From: JAPLUA01 sp964625855
GTDB taxonomy: Bacteria; Verrucomicrobiota; Verrucomicrobiia; Limisphaerales; UBA8199
Reading direction: 5' to 3'
DNA length: 64,000 nt
Assembly: GCA_964625855.1 (NCBI GenBank)
Contig: CAZVFC010000050.1
Coordinates: 4,371 to 68,370, forward strand
Shown here: one piece after another, positions 63,719 to 64,000 of the stretch
Layout: the number at the start of each line of letters is the position of its first letter
Position numbering within the stretch: position 1 is the first letter of the stretch
The notes under the pieces: model-generated
The model's input: the letters and a program-made list of their open reading frames with translations, nothing else
The model's database searches: none
What the model was told of the DNA's origin: nothing
Translations under genes and position numbers: made by a program

Positions 63719-64000
63719 CCGGCGAGTCTATAGCAGCCTGGCATGCCAATGCACGCGACAAACCCACCCCCTTCCCCGCCATGCTCCCTATCTTACGGCA
63801 AGAACTGCCTCGAATGGCGCTAAGTTAAGGCTTAAATCATTAGGGCTCAGGCACTTGCAGGTGAGCACGCAATCCCCTGGCAGGGAAGCCTCGATCCAGG
63901 CTCGCCCACCCCACCTCGGTTGAATTACGCACCGGACAGGTCCCGGAGTGCCTAGCCAGAGGTTCTCCGAAAAGGGTGCTGAGAGACTTTGAGACAGCGA

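Overview
The window looks like a chromosomal piece of a Verrucomicrobiota bacterium (Pedosphaera/Limisphaera-like lineage). This is inferred from gene style, not from a search: G/H-type pseudopilins of the FTLIELLVVIAIISILAALL kind, an ECF sigma factor with a long membrane-anchored extension, Tat-exported Gfo/Idh and sugar-isomerase-like proteins, high GC, and many short heptanucleotide repeats that run in frame through genes. No transposase, phage gene or CRISPR array was recognised.

Layout. 1-5.5 kb (minus): a BlaR1-like M56 peptidase fused to a secretin-like region (runs off the window edge) with its BlaI repressor and twin operators, then an RmlD-like reductase, a carbamoylputrescine amidase-like hydrolase and a Ser/Thr kinase. 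5.7-8.6 kb (plus): HU protein with terminator, PanE-like reductase, GltX. 8.7-13.7 kb (minus): a TIM-barrel isomerase-like protein, an alpha-L-fucosidase-like protein and small membrane proteins, plus an anchored endonuclease/exonuclease/phosphatase gene overlapping its upstream membrane gene.

14.2-34.2 kb (plus) is the unusual part. Five paralogous cassettes (A-E) each contain a membrane-anchored ectodomain protein with a (F/Y/W)TNVG.L.(L/I/V)P-type motif and one C-terminal membrane helix, followed by a small secreted cysteine-rich protein. In A the ectodomain is fused to an ECF sigma factor. In B and C it follows a LuxR-type regulator whose receiver domain has lost the phosphorylated Asp. 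B, C and E share a promoter with two TAACCC boxes 11 bp apart, a TTGnnC -35 and a TGTAAT -10 at identical spacing. Between the cassettes lie MauE-like membrane proteins, a pseudopilin, an S9-like hydrolase, an AraC-type HTH, an O-antigen ligase-like protein and an alpha/beta-hydrolase with a degenerate transglutaminase domain. Broken duplicates of flanking genes show that the cluster grew by segmental duplication. I propose an uncharacterised surface-signalling or surface-display locus; its function is inference.

34.8-64 kb is mostly housekeeping: lysC-hom, thiE-thiH-thiS (no thiG here), tRNA-Asn, a phosphoribosyltransferase, pyrH, three tandem CNNM/CBS proteins, a LysM amidase, a GT39-type glycosyltransferase, an alcohol dehydrogenase, a large lipoprotein, a membrane-TPR protein, an orphan RelE-like protein, a class V aminotransferase, YceI, Gfo/Idh, ThuA and RecQ. 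Gene remnants (sigma-54 activator, RluA, DUF4062-like) and several short-repeat families are scattered between them.
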